From: Promethearchaeota archaeon
Lineage (GTDB): Archaea > Asgardarchaeota > Lokiarchaeia > Sigyniarchaeales > Promethearchaeaceae
Reading direction: 5' to 3'
Assembly (NCBI GenBank): GCA_004524545.1
Contig: SDNX01000005.1
Coordinates: 1 to 54,115 of the forward strand
DNA: 54,115 nucleotides
Shown: positions 35,783-43,036 of the stretch, one piece after another
Position numbering within the stretch: position 1 is the first letter of the stretch
Layout of the letters: each line of letters opens with the position of its first letter
Translations under genes and position numbers: made by a program
The notes under the pieces: generated by a model
Database searches by the model: none
Seen by the model: only the letters and a program-made list of their open reading frames with translations
What the model was told of the DNA's origin: nothing

Positions 35783-36655
35783 ATGTGCGATCATTGTCTT
35801 AAACATGGCACCGCGGGTAAGTGGTATCTGAATGCGGAAAATTATAGTAAGGAACTGGCTGAAGAACTAAATCTGAAGGAGTTTTTCTTAGAGCAATATA
35901 AGAATTTCGAAGCAATGCAAGTTCGGAAGATTGCTGGTTTAGATGGTGTTGGTTTAGGATACAAAATCAAGATGCCGATAATTGGACGCATTACAAAACA
36001 TTTTGCGGAGAAAATGCTTCATTCACAGAAACCTAAACACAATCCCTTTCGCGCAGAAGGTCACATTGGGCAAGTAATACCACTTCATGATGCGACCTCT
36101 ATATTAGAACACTGTGTGGACGAGGATAGTATAATTTTGAAATACTGTATGTGTCGTTTTATGCATCAAAATGTTAAGGAAGCATGCTGCATTAATTTTG
36201 GAATCATGAGTGAAGTTATTGATAAACTTCCACGCTTTAAACCTGAAAAAGATAAATTTCATATATCAAAAGACGAAGCGATTGCAAAATTCAAATCCTT
36301 CCATGAAAAGGGTTACATTGGTACAATATGGTACGGGATGTATCCCTATATCTCAAATCTTTGTGCGTGTGCAACTCCAGCTTGTGCTGGCATTCGTCCC
36401 CGTGTTGAATTCGATATTAAAACGGTTTTTAAGGCGGAATATGTTGCGCAAATAGATCCAGATAATTGTCAAGGATGCAAATCATGCATTAATGCATGTA
36501 AATTCGATGCGATTCACTTCAATGAGAAGGAAAAGGTCTCTGAAGTCGATCTTCAAAAATGCTATGGATGTGGAGTTTGTATCCAGCGATGCAAATTCGA
36601 TGCATTAATTCTTCGAGACAGGAAAGCAATTCCAGAAATAGCTTTAGAATATTAA
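35783..36655 (+). CDS. Iron-sulfur protein with C-terminal 2x[4Fe-4S] ferredoxin domain
   Basis: A 290-residue electron-transfer protein. The N-terminal 215 residues form a separate domain with its own cysteines: MCDHC at the start, ILKYCMCRFMHQNVKEACC near 125 and LCACATPACAG near 193, which could hold another cluster. The C-terminus is an 8Fe ferredoxin module: CQGCKSCINAC (about 232-242) and CYGCGVCIQRC (about 261-271). No signal or membrane segment. A TATA-like TTTTAAAT lies about 36 bp upstream. It heads an operon with a small ferredoxin (14 bp away) and an NAD(P)-dependent SDR (7 bp), so reducing equivalents may pass between these three. Confidence 0.8.
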   Translation: MCDHCLKHGTAGKWYLNAENYSKELAEELNLKEFFLEQYKNFEAMQVRKIAGLDGVGLGYKIKMPIIGRITKHFAEKMLHSQKPKHNPFRAEGHIGQVIPLHDATSILEHCVDEDSIILKYCMCRFMHQNVKEACCINFGIMSEVIDKLPRFKPEKDKFHISKDEAIAKFKSFHEKGYIGTIWYGMYPYISNLCACATPACAGIRPRVEFDIKTVFKAEYVAQIDPDNCQGCKSCINACKFDAIHFNEKEKVSEVDLQKCYGCGVCIQRCKFDALILRDRKAIPEIALEY

Positions 36656-36669
36656 ATTTGGTGCATTAA

Positions 36670-36927
36670 ATGGGTAGAACAAAAATTAAGATTGATTACT
36701 CCAAATGTGGAGATAAAAGTAGCGTAGATCCTCGAGAATGCGGTAAATGCCTAAAAAATTGTGACCCAGCTATTTTTCTTCTTCACGAATCCTTAGATTT
36801 TGAAAAGGAAAATGACCCCTATGATCCGCAAATCTGGCGTGTTACACCTGTTTATCTTTCCTTATGTACACGTTGTATGAAATGTGTGGAAATCTGCCCT
36901 GAAAAAGCAATTACGGTTAAATGGTGA
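36670..36927 (+). CDS. Small ferredoxin-type [4Fe-4S] protein
   Basis: An 85-residue protein with cysteines arranged as an 8Fe-type ferredoxin with an expanded middle: CGDKSSVDPRECGKCLKNCD (residues about 10-29) and CTRCMKCVEICPEKAI (about 65-80). The insert of about 35 residues between the two clusters (DFEKENDPYDPQIWRVTPVY) is larger than in classical ferredoxins. It is encoded between the larger iron-sulfur protein and the SDR gene with very short spacers, so it is probably part of the same electron-transfer unit. Confidence 0.8.
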   Translation: MGRTKIKIDYSKCGDKSSVDPRECGKCLKNCDPAIFLLHESLDFEKENDPYDPQIWRVTPVYLSLCTRCMKCVEICPEKAITVKW

Positions 36928-36934
36928 ACCATGA

Positions 36935-37945
36935 ATGAGAGAAAAAACGATTGATCTAGGAAATTGCCTAGTAATTGGCGGTTCAGGAATGCTGGGAATG
37001 CAATTAGTCAAGCAATTAAGACAACAAGGATATCCAGTTACATCTCTAGACTTAGACCCAATGCAATTCGATGGTGCAATCCCTATAATCGGCGATATTC
37101 GTAATATTTCCGACATCGAAAAAGCCTGCGAAGGAATTGATACCATATTCCAGACAGCCAGTATTATTTGGGACCCTAAGTTAGCCGATTCGGTATACTA
37201 TGATACAAATGTGAAAGGTAACCAAAATGTTATAGATGTCTGCAAAAAACTCCGAATTCCTCGATTGATATATACTTCGACTCTGGATGTGCTTGTAGAT
37301 GGGTACAAACCTATTTCAGATGGAAATGATGAGATGTCTTATCCATCCAAGATGCCAAAAGATCCTTATTCCCGAACGAAAATTTTAGCGGAGAAAGCCG
37401 TATTAGAAGCGAACAATCCGAAAGAAGGACTATTCACATGTTCCTTACGACCGGTTGGAATCTATGGTCCGGGAGATAAATATCATATTGGTAACCTCGT
37501 TACAATGGCAAGAAATAATCTGAAAGTGAAATTAGGAAATGGTTCCGCTCGATTCAGTTTCGTCTATGTAGAAAATGTAGCTCATGCACATATTGAGGCT
37601 GCAAAACAATTGCATGATGAATCTCGAGTTCCAGGAAACGCTTATATTATTTCGGATTCGACCCCACCTTCGAATTTCTTCCTTTTTCTAAATGAATATT
37701 TGAAGGCATTTTCGCTTCCTCCTTTAACAAAGTCGATTCCAGGAGGATTAGCATTTGGAATTGCGGGAATCGCAGAAATTTTTGCGCCCAAAGCAAAATT
37801 CAATAGGTTTTCTGTAGCCCAGACTTGTAGAGACCACGTTTTTATAGGAACTAAAGCAGAAACAGACTTTGGGTACACTCCTATTGTCTCACAAGAAGAA
37901 GCTTTCACTCGCACGGTAGATTGGTTCAAAAAAAATTGGATATGA
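36935..37945 (+). CDS. NAD(P)-dependent epimerase/3-beta-HSD-like SDR
   Basis: A 336-residue extended short-chain dehydrogenase/reductase. The Rossmann motif is NCLVIGGSGMLGMQLVKQL (GGxGxxG, about residues 8-26), the catalytic YxxxK is YSRTKILAEKAV (about 148-159) with a preceding TSTLDVL, and RPVGIYGPGD is the typical substrate-side motif. The look is that of 3-beta-hydroxysteroid dehydrogenase/isomerase-like members rather than sugar epimerases, but substrate is not predictable. It is the last gene of the ferredoxin operon. The pairing of an SDR with two ferredoxins hints at ferredoxin-linked redox chemistry on a lipid-like or cyclic alcohol (inference). Confidence 0.8.
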   Translation: MREKTIDLGNCLVIGGSGMLGMQLVKQLRQQGYPVTSLDLDPMQFDGAIPIIGDIRNISDIEKACEGIDTIFQTASIIWDPKLADSVYYDTNVKGNQNVIDVCKKLRIPRLIYTSTLDVLVDGYKPISDGNDEMSYPSKMPKDPYSRTKILAEKAVLEANNPKEGLFTCSLRPVGIYGPGDKYHIGNLVTMARNNLKVKLGNGSARFSFVYVENVAHAHIEAAKQLHDESRVPGNAYIISDSTPPSNFFLFLNEYLKAFSLPPLTKSIPGGLAFGIAGIAEIFAPKAKFNRFSVAQTCRDHVFIGTKAETDFGYTPIVSQEEAFTRTVDWFKKNWI

Positions 37946-37982
37946 TATTTTCTTGTAAACTTATTTATCTACATACATATAG

Positions 37983-38228
37983 GTTCAAGAACACGGGGTA
38001 GGAATCTTCCAGTTGGACTACGTTCCCGTACTTCTTACTTACCTATTCTACATCTGTTCGGGGTATTTAAACAAATCATCATGTGTTACTAATCGTGCTA
38101 CGTATCCATCGTGATATTGGATCGTGATTTATCGTAAAATTTTCGATTTTACACGTTTGATACCGTTTCACGATGGGTTTAAATTGAAGGAATGGTTTGT
38201 ATGATCCATTCAACAGAATAAGTGTTGA
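37983..38228 (+). repeat. Dispersed repeat family 2, copy A
   Basis: A 246-bp sequence matching 42558-42893 in several long blocks: GTTCAAGAACAC, CTTCTTACTTACCTATTCTA, ATCGTAAAATTTTCGATTTT and TTTAAATTGAAGGAATGGT. No ORF is conserved between copies. It contains a nested stem-loop (38106-38176). It fills most of the 480-bp gap between the SDR operon and the HEPN/MNT pair. Confidence 0.8.
38106..38176 (+). repeat. Nested stem-loop in repeat copy A
   Basis: The outer arms CCATCGTGA (38106-38114) and TCACGATGG (38168-38176) are exact complements, and an inner hairpin GTAAAAT/ATTTTAC encloses the loop TTTCG. Copy B has the same design with one mismatch in the outer arm (CCATCGGGA). Conservation of a two-level fold suggests an RNA structure or a recombination/protein-binding site. 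Confidence 0.6.
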
Positions 38229-38319
38229 CGGGGTAAATTCCAGATCACTAACGAATAGATTACAAGAAATGGAAGATATTGGCATTCTCAATTCCAATAG
38301 GATGAAAAATTTATTTTAA
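38186..38319 (+). pseudogene. Fragment of a winged-helix regulator gene
   Basis: The plus strand reads GLYDPFNRISVDGVNSRSLT then NRLQEMEDIGILNSNRMKNL to a TAA. The S-x-x-L-x-x-R-L-x-E-x-E-x-x-G-I pattern is the recognition helix and wing start of HxlR/MarR-type regulators. The part before is lost in repeat sequence with stops. Copy B of the repeat ends in a related short reading (DDQFSRIDVD), so the repeat boundary lies inside this old gene. Confidence 0.35.
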
Positions 38320-38427
38320 TTTTTAATTGAATTCCCATAAATACAATTTTTAACTTCTACTCATTTTCACCCATGAAACGACATACACACATAAATAAAT
38401 TAGGATATTTTTCTTTATCTATATATA

Positions 38428-38823
38428 ATGGGACTCTCAAAAACTGATCAACAATTATTAGATACATTTCTGCAAGAAATTTTGCTTGATCAGAGAATAA
38501 TTGGCGTATTCCGTTTTGGTAGTTCGGTTACTAATAACTCCTATAATGATATTGATATAGCTTTAATTACAGAGCCCATTTTTTCCTCTCAAGCCAAGTT
38601 TGACATGAAACTACAATCTCCTGATAGGATTGATGTTTCCTTTTTGGAAGATTTCCCTTTAGATATTGCTAAAAATGTGATTAAAGGATCTCTAATTGTG
38701 AACAGGAATAAAGACAGAGTTTTTGATATCGTTGTTGATATTATTAAAAGATGGGAGGACTTCAAACCAATGTGGGACCTCTATGTGGATGTGTCAATAA
38801 ATGGCTTTGGAGAGAATCGTTAG
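38428..38823 (+). CDS. mntA: MNT-type nucleotidyltransferase antitoxin
   Basis: A 131-residue minimal nucleotidyltransferase. The active-site motif is FRFGSSVTNNSYNDIDIALI (about residues 30-49), GS followed by DxD, slightly shorter than the usual GSx9-10DxD spacing. In type VII toxin-antitoxin systems MntA adds AMP to a Tyr of the HEPN toxin and silences it. The partner gene overlaps by 23 bp, as expected. A TATA-like CTATATATAA lies immediately before the ATG, perhaps too close to be the promoter; another AT-rich box lies about 30 bp upstream. Located in a repeat-rich accessory zone. Confidence 0.85.
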   Translation: MGLSKTDQQLLDTFLQEILLDQRIIGVFRFGSSVTNNSYNDIDIALITEPIFSSQAKFDMKLQSPDRIDVSFLEDFPLDIAKNVIKGSLIVNRNKDRVFDIVVDIIKRWEDFKPMWDLYVDVSINGFGENR

Positions 38824-39205
38824 ACGAATAGATATATTGGTTGCAAGCTTACGCAAAATTGAGAAGTGGCTTCCCGATACAAAAGAAGAATTTGAACTAA
38901 ATGAAATTATGCAAGCCGCTATCGAAAGGAGTTTACAAGTCTCTATAGAAGCAATTCTTGATATTTGCATACAACTTGTGAAATTATTAGAATTAGGTAC
39001 TCCGAATTCTCCTGAAAATGTAATTCAATTGCTGAAACCACACTTATCCTCTATTAAAACTATAGAAGAATTGAAAAAACTCAGAAATGTTTTAGTTCAT
39101 CAATATTCTGATATTGAAATCACACTAGTTTATAATTACGCAAAAAGTTTCATCAACGACGGGACAAAATTAGTTGGAGAATTTAAAGATTTACTAAAAA
39201 AATGA
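38801..39205 (+). CDS. hepT: HEPN-domain toxin (HepT)
   Basis: A 134-residue all-helical HEPN RNase-type toxin. The catalytic motif RNVLVHQY (Rx4HxY, about residues 97-104) is intact, with the Tyr that MntA modifies. Other family features include IERSLQVSIEAILDICIQLV. HepT cleaves RNA (tRNA in some systems) unless AMPylated by MntA. It overlaps the mntA gene by 23 bp, indicating co-translation. The pair looks fully functional, unlike the neighbouring VapBC locus. Confidence 0.88.
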   Translation: MALERIVRRIDILVASLRKIEKWLPDTKEEFELNEIMQAAIERSLQVSIEAILDICIQLVKLLELGTPNSPENVIQLLKPHLSSIKTIEELKKLRNVLVHQYSDIEITLVYNYAKSFINDGTKLVGEFKDLLKK

Positions 39206-39230
39206 TCTCTATTAATCAAATTATCTGTTC

Positions 39231-39628
39231 TTGTTTTGGATTTCGGAAGACCTCTACTGGAAGTTCCCACTCCGCTCTTTAGTTGAAATGTCATGAATCC
39301 TGTGGCAGCTCCTATAGATCCCTCTTCAACCCGATCAGAACAATTTGCATTCTTTATGGCTTCAAATACATGTTTTATACGTGACATGACGACCTTGAAT
39401 ATCATTCAAGTAGGAATCATTACATTCGGTTACTAAAGCTGATAAAATTGCTGATATTCCTGTACGAATGGGACCTTTTCTTGGTTTTAAAATGCCTGAT
39501 CCAGAAATTATGGTGCTATGACCCACTTTTAACCCGTTTACGTCCATAATGGAATTAGTTGGTCCCGGTTGAAAGTTTCCACATTCCCATCCTTTAGTGC
39601 GAATAAAGTCTTTAGATGATTTGATCAT
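39231..39628 (-). pseudogene. Broken P1-family (DmpA-like) aminopeptidase gene
   Basis: Two overlapping minus-strand ORFs are pieces of a DmpA-like peptidase. The first (39628 to 39362) opens with the N-terminal signature NSIMDVNGLKVGHSTIISG and GPIRTGISAIL, then jumps to ECNDSYLNDIQGRHV, which in intact members lies about 100 residues later. The second ORF (from 39405, different frame) continues with HVFEAIKNANCSDRVEEGSI and GAATGFMTFQLKSGVGTSSR and then ends in unrelated residues. So there is an internal deletion, a frameshift and loss of the C-terminal half with the catalytic Ser. It lies between hepT and an MFS gene. Confidence 0.75.
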
Positions 39629-39723
39629 GCTTGCATTAGGGTAGGGAAGAAAAATTAATAGGGGTTTGGATCACCCCAAAAAAACTAGAATCATAGTCTA
39701 TATTCAATTTTCAATACAATTGT

Positions 39724-41013
39724 TCAGGGAAGTTTAAAATCACCATCTAATGCTTTTGAAACCTTAGTGAACAACCATATGCATTGCACAAACAGGAACG
39801 CAATACTTGCTGAAAGAATCCATAGCAATTTCACTCCAACAAGATTCTCTAAAGTTCCAGACAAAATGATGCCCAAAGGAGAAATTAAGCCCGATATTGA
39901 AATTAAGATGGAAAATATTCGTCCTTGGTATTCCTGAGGAATTTTTTGTTGCATTGAGGTTATAATAGTGGAGTTCAAAATAGGAAAGGTTAAACCTGCA
40001 ATAAACAATCCACTACTCATTAAGGGATACATTCCCGATGGACTGAAACTTAATATTAAATATCCAATAAACTGAAGAGTTAAGAGGAAATACGTGAGTC
40101 TTGTTTTATTTTTCCACTCTTTCTTTAAGGTGCTGATAAGGGATCCTAGCAGTAAACCTACTTTTAAAGCTCCCATTAAGATAGCCAACTCGTCTTCTGT
40201 GCCTTGATTGGTCACATTGACATAATAGGGGAGGAGAGTGTTGAAAGGCATAATAAAGAGATTTAGGATAGATGCAGTAAAGAGCAATATCATGAACGGT
40301 CGATTGCTTGATAATAGATCGAATCCGGCCTTTATTTTAGAGAAATAATCCCGTATTCCCTTTTTTTGCTTGGATTTTGGTTGGGATTCTAATTTCGGAA
40401 TAGAAAGAAATAACAAGGGAATCAAGGCAAAGACGAATGTTATTAAATCTACGAATAAGATTTGGTAGAACGTAAAGAATTTCAGTAATAATGCAGCAAA
40501 TGCGGGTCCTGCGATGGCTACTATACTTGATAACAAATAATCGATTCCATTTAATCGAGATAATCTATCTTTAGGGACCATTGAGGAAACAATGGCGGCT
40601 TTTGAAGGAGATTGAACCGTCTGAAACACTGAACGCAGAGCTAATATGATGAAAAACAAGGTGTAATTCATAAAATTAAACATTAATCCTGCAATTATGA
40701 TTGTAGTTACCGCTGCTTGAAGCAGATCTGAATAGATGATGATTTTTTGTCGATCAAATTTATCCGCTAATACTCCCATAAATGGACTTAATATGATTTG
40801 TGGTAAGAATCCCAGAAATGCAGCAAAAGAAAGGTACATACTGCTTTGAGTTTCGGTGGTTATCCACCAAATCATGGTAAATTGCACTATTGAGGAACCA
40901 AGTAAGGATAAGATTTGTCCAATCCATATGACAATGTATTGACGAAATGTTTTTATCGTGGGTACTTGGGACGGTTTTAATGTTTTAGAGAGTTGTGAAG
41001 TCATGCTATACAC
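39724..41013 (-). CDS. MFS permease, MFS_3/EntS-like
   Basis: A 429-residue twelve-helix MFS permease of the MFS_3 (EntS/macrolide-efflux-like) branch. The opening FRQYIVIWIGQILSLLGSSI followed by VQFTMIWWI and the loop SPFMGVLADKFDRQKIII (about residues 76-93) are characteristic; a later marker is SKAAIVSSMVPKDRLSRLNG (about 130-150). Members commonly export siderophores or drugs. Translation probably begins at MTSQLSK (fourth codon) or the first Met. It is divergent from the ArsR-like regulator across 330 bp containing an inverted repeat, so control by that regulator is likely (inference). Confidence 0.85.
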   Translation of the reverse strand: MYSMTSQLSKTLKPSQVPTIKTFRQYIVIWIGQILSLLGSSIVQFTMIWWITTETQSSMYLSFAAFLGFLPQIILSPFMGVLADKFDRQKIIIYSDLLQAAVTTIIIAGLMFNFMNYTLFFIILALRSVFQTVQSPSKAAIVSSMVPKDRLSRLNGIDYLLSSIVAIAGPAFAALLLKFFTFYQILFVDLITFVFALIPLLFLSIPKLESQPKSKQKKGIRDYFSKIKAGFDLLSSNRPFMILLFTASILNLFIMPFNTLLPYYVNVTNQGTEDELAILMGALKVGLLLGSLISTLKKEWKNKTRLTYFLLTLQFIGYLILSFSPSGMYPLMSSGLFIAGLTFPILNSTIITSMQQKIPQEYQGRIFSILISISGLISPLGIILSGTLENLVGVKLLWILSASIAFLFVQCIWLFTKVSKALDGDFKLP

Positions 41014-41260
41014 GTTTTTTAGTTTTTGGGATATTTTGACTGTCTTTTTTGGAAATGTATTAGTGCTGTTGTTTTATTTATAAAAATGGGTTGATTTTTA
41101 GTAGTTTTTATTTTCTTTGATTTTGTTTTCGTATTTTCGAATTGTATCCATCATGTAATCGTTCATGTATTGTTACCTCCGTTTTCGATTATTGGTTGGG
41201 TTACGAATTCGGGATTATCGATATTTTCGAAACCATGATCTAATGTAGGCTAATTTCATA
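41014..41260. other. Divergent intergenic region, MFS gene to regulator
   Basis: About 250 bp, T-rich on the plus strand, without a convincing ORF. It carries several TTTTCGA/TTCGAA half sites (for example around 41134-41141 and 41225-41232) resembling the inverted repeat nearer the regulator. The MFS promoter must lie in it or in the adjoining inverted repeat. Confidence 0.4.
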
Positions 41261-41266
41261 TATAAA

Positions 41267-41314
41267 TATTTCGGAAAGTTGACTTTTTACGAATTCGATA
41301 TTCTTCCGAAAATA
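41267..41314. promoter_or_regulatory. Inverted repeat operator candidate before ArsR-like gene
   Basis: TATTTCGGAA (41267-41276) is matched by TTCCGAAAATA (41304-41314), an almost exact inverted repeat with a 27-bp spacer. The right arm runs into the TATA-like box AATATAAATA (41311-41320), so a protein bound here would block transcription start. Mirror TATA-like AT runs on the left side would serve the divergent MFS gene. Confidence 0.55.
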
Positions 41315-41320
41315 TAAATA
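41311..41320 (+). promoter_or_regulatory. TATA-like box for the ArsR-like gene
   Basis: AATATAAATA centred about 28 bp before GTG 41344, the spacing of a leaderless archaeal transcript. It supports GTG 41344 as the start rather than ATG 41353. Confidence 0.55.
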
Positions 41321-41343
41321 CCTAACTAGCCATATTATGATAT

Positions 41344-42090
41344 GTGAGAACAATGTCTGGACGGAATCGTGAAGAAACTCGAAAAAAACTCTGGAAAATG
41401 ATACAAAATAAAGCTAAGGTTCAGATATTCAATGCATTTGAGATGTATGGGCGTATGTCATTAACAGAACTAGCAGAACGGCTAAATAAAAGCAAAAGCA
41501 CCATACATTCACATCTAAAATTTTTAATAAAGGATCTGGGTATTATCAAAAAAGAACGAGTACCATTAGAGTCTAATCCCAATGTTTATGAGAATTATTA
41601 TGAATTCTCGGATAATGCAAATGAAATTTTTCGAGAAATCGATATGGAATTTAAACCATTTACAAAATTCTCAAGTGAAGAAGTTGAAGAGCTGATTAAC
41701 CCAGCAATTTCGATGAACAAATTAATCAAGTCATATTTCGAAACTCAAATTCGTTTTTTTGAAGCTATTCGAGAGTCGGGTTTCGATGATGAAGCAGTGA
41801 ACCATTTCAACAAGATGATCTCCTGGGTGGAAGATAAAAACGGCAAACCTATATTGTTATCCCGGAACACAAATTCGACTAATTTCTTATCGGAGCGAGA
41901 ATACTTCAAAGAGATGAGAAGAATCTTCCAAATTGAACAATTAAAGGATATAGATTTTGATGCATTGTTCAAAGAACAAGAAAAAGAGTCTGAAATCGGT
42001 AATCCTATGCTAATTATCAAAGCCACAATGCCATATGGGTTCATTCTGGAGTATTTAAATAAACAGAAGAAAAAGGCCTACCGAGTATAA
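41344..42090 (+). CDS. ArsR-like winged-helix transcription regulator
   Basis: A 248-residue regulator. Residues about 20-85 form a winged helix: VQIFNAFEMYGRMSLTELAE then RLNKSKSTIHSHLKFLIKDL, the recognition helix being STIHSHLKFL, followed by a wing. The remaining 160 residues are mostly helical and acidic, with no obvious metal site, and probably sense a ligand or dimerise. Starts at GTG 41344 (leaderless from the TATA-like box) or ATG 41353. It is divergent from an MFS exporter and follows an inverted repeat, a classic local-regulator arrangement; self-regulation is likely. Confidence 0.8.
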   Translation: MRTMSGRNREETRKKLWKMIQNKAKVQIFNAFEMYGRMSLTELAERLNKSKSTIHSHLKFLIKDLGIIKKERVPLESNPNVYENYYEFSDNANEIFREIDMEFKPFTKFSSEEVEELINPAISMNKLIKSYFETQIRFFEAIRESGFDDEAVNHFNKMISWVEDKNGKPILLSRNTNSTNFLSEREYFKEMRRIFQIEQLKDIDFDALFKEQEKESEIGNPMLIIKATMPYGFILEYLNKQKKKAYRV

Positions 42091-42145
42091 TTGCATTTAT
42101 TTTCTGAATGACCAAATTAAATCAAGTTTATTTCTATGGCATTTC

Positions 42146-42427
42146 ATGGCACAGAAAAATTGGTTATATCCTCCCGAGGGATTGGGAGTAGATGAGACTT
42201 TTGCATTAATGGAGAAATCCGCCCGAATGGTAATAAATAAGGATAAGGAATATCCAACCCAAAAATTCAGAGGCTTTGGTTCAATAGGAAAAGCAGTCTA
42301 TTTTAATAGGATTTTTCCATTCAGATTTGCTAGATTGTTTAAAGCGAGAAAAGGGCAGATTTTAGGAGGAGCAGTCAGCCGAGTAGGTATACTGTTGATT
42401 AGTCAACATCTATTCCGTGATATCTAA
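42146..42427 (+). CDS. Small hypothetical protein
   Basis: A 93-residue protein that I do not recognise. It starts polar (MAQKNWLYPPEGLGVDETFA), has a basic middle (FNRIFPFRFARLFKARKGQ) and a short hydrophobic end (GAVSRVGILLISQHLF). It follows the ArsR-like gene by 55 bp on the same strand and may be co-transcribed. It is directly followed by hairpin repeats and repeat copy B, so it may be the N-terminal remnant of a longer gene cut by repeat accumulation. Confidence 0.45.
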   Translation: MAQKNWLYPPEGLGVDETFALMEKSARMVINKDKEYPTQKFRGFGSIGKAVYFNRIFPFRFARLFKARKGQILGGAVSRVGILLISQHLFRDI

Positions 42428-42438
42428 ATTTTCCCTTT

Positions 42439-42531
42439 CTATCCTAACGGAGGTATATAGTACGAAGTGCCATCCATTTGGTGTACCATTCTATCCTAAC
42501 GGATAGGTTACGCATCTATCCTATCGGATAG
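42439..42531 (+). repeat. Tandem short hairpins CTATCCTAWCGGATAG
   Basis: Two near-identical 16-bp hairpins, CTATCCTAACGGATAG (42491-42506) and CTATCCTATCGGATAG (42516-42531), 9 bp apart, with a half copy CTATCCTAACGG at 42439-42450. Each is a 6-bp perfect stem with a 4-base loop. A further CCGATAGG lies near 42568. Spacing of about 25 bp between hairpins suits binding of a dimeric protein on one face, or they may end the upstream transcript. Confidence 0.6.
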
Positions 42532-42557
42532 AATGCCTCATGCTACGCATTCGGCGT

Positions 42558-42893
42558 GTTCAAGAACACCGATAGGGATCTTTCAATTGGACGACGTTCC
42601 CGCACTTCTTACTTACCTATTCTACATCTGTTCGGGTCATGATGTGTTACCCCTCCACTTTCATCCAAGAACCCCCTATCCTACCATCCGAACTACCAAA
42701 CCCGAACTACGAACTTAACCTTATACAATCTGTTCGGCGTATTTAAACAAATCACGATGTGTTACCTATCCATCGGGATATTGGATCGTAATTTATCGTA
42801 AAATTTTCGATTTTACACGTTTGACCCTGTTTCACGATGGTTTTAAATTGAAGGAATGGTATGGATGATCAATTCAGCAGAATAGATGTTGAC
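42558..42893 (+). repeat. Dispersed repeat family 2, copy B
   Basis: A 336-bp relative of copy A (37983-38228), longer because the CTGTTCGG...GATGTGTTAC segment is partly duplicated, with about 90 bp of C- and A-rich filler (CCCGAACTACGAAC) between. The nested stem-loop is retained at 42770-42840. The 61-residue track ORF in it is not conserved in copy A. The repeat ends 2 bp before the vapB-like start codon, so its right end may provide the promoter. Confidence 0.75.
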
Positions 42894-42895
42894 TA

Positions 42896-43036
42896 ATGAA
42901 AAATTTGAGAGAGTGGTATGAATCAAGCACCTTTGAATTAATGACAGATGAAGAAGCAAAAGAAATGAATAAAGCAGTGAGTGAATTTCGAGCGAATTTT
43001 CGTCCTAATGAGGTAAATTTAGATGATTCTAGTTGA
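42896..43036 (+). CDS. vapB: VapB-like antitoxin, short
   Basis: A 46-residue ORF below the track cut-off. It reads MKNLREWYESSTFELMTDEE then AKEMNKAVSEFRANFRPNEV, like the toxin-wrapping C-terminal half of a VapB antitoxin. It overlaps the start of the vapC gene (ATG 43023 lies before its TGA), as in normal VapBC operons. Typical VapB proteins are about 70-80 residues with an N-terminal DNA-binding part; that part is absent, replaced upstream by repeat copy B, so this may be a truncated antitoxin. Confidence 0.5.
   Translation: MKNLREWYESSTFELMTDEEAKEMNKAVSEFRANFRPNEVNLDDSS

Noticed and set aside
42439-42531. CRISPR-like array from the repeated CTATCC hairpins
   Set aside because: Only two full copies of 16 bp, spacers of unequal length and no cas genes in the window.
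42533-42718. 61-residue ORF in repeat copy B
   Set aside because: Not conserved in copy A, low-complexity Pro/His/Thr composition, no ribosome-binding site; it is repeat DNA.
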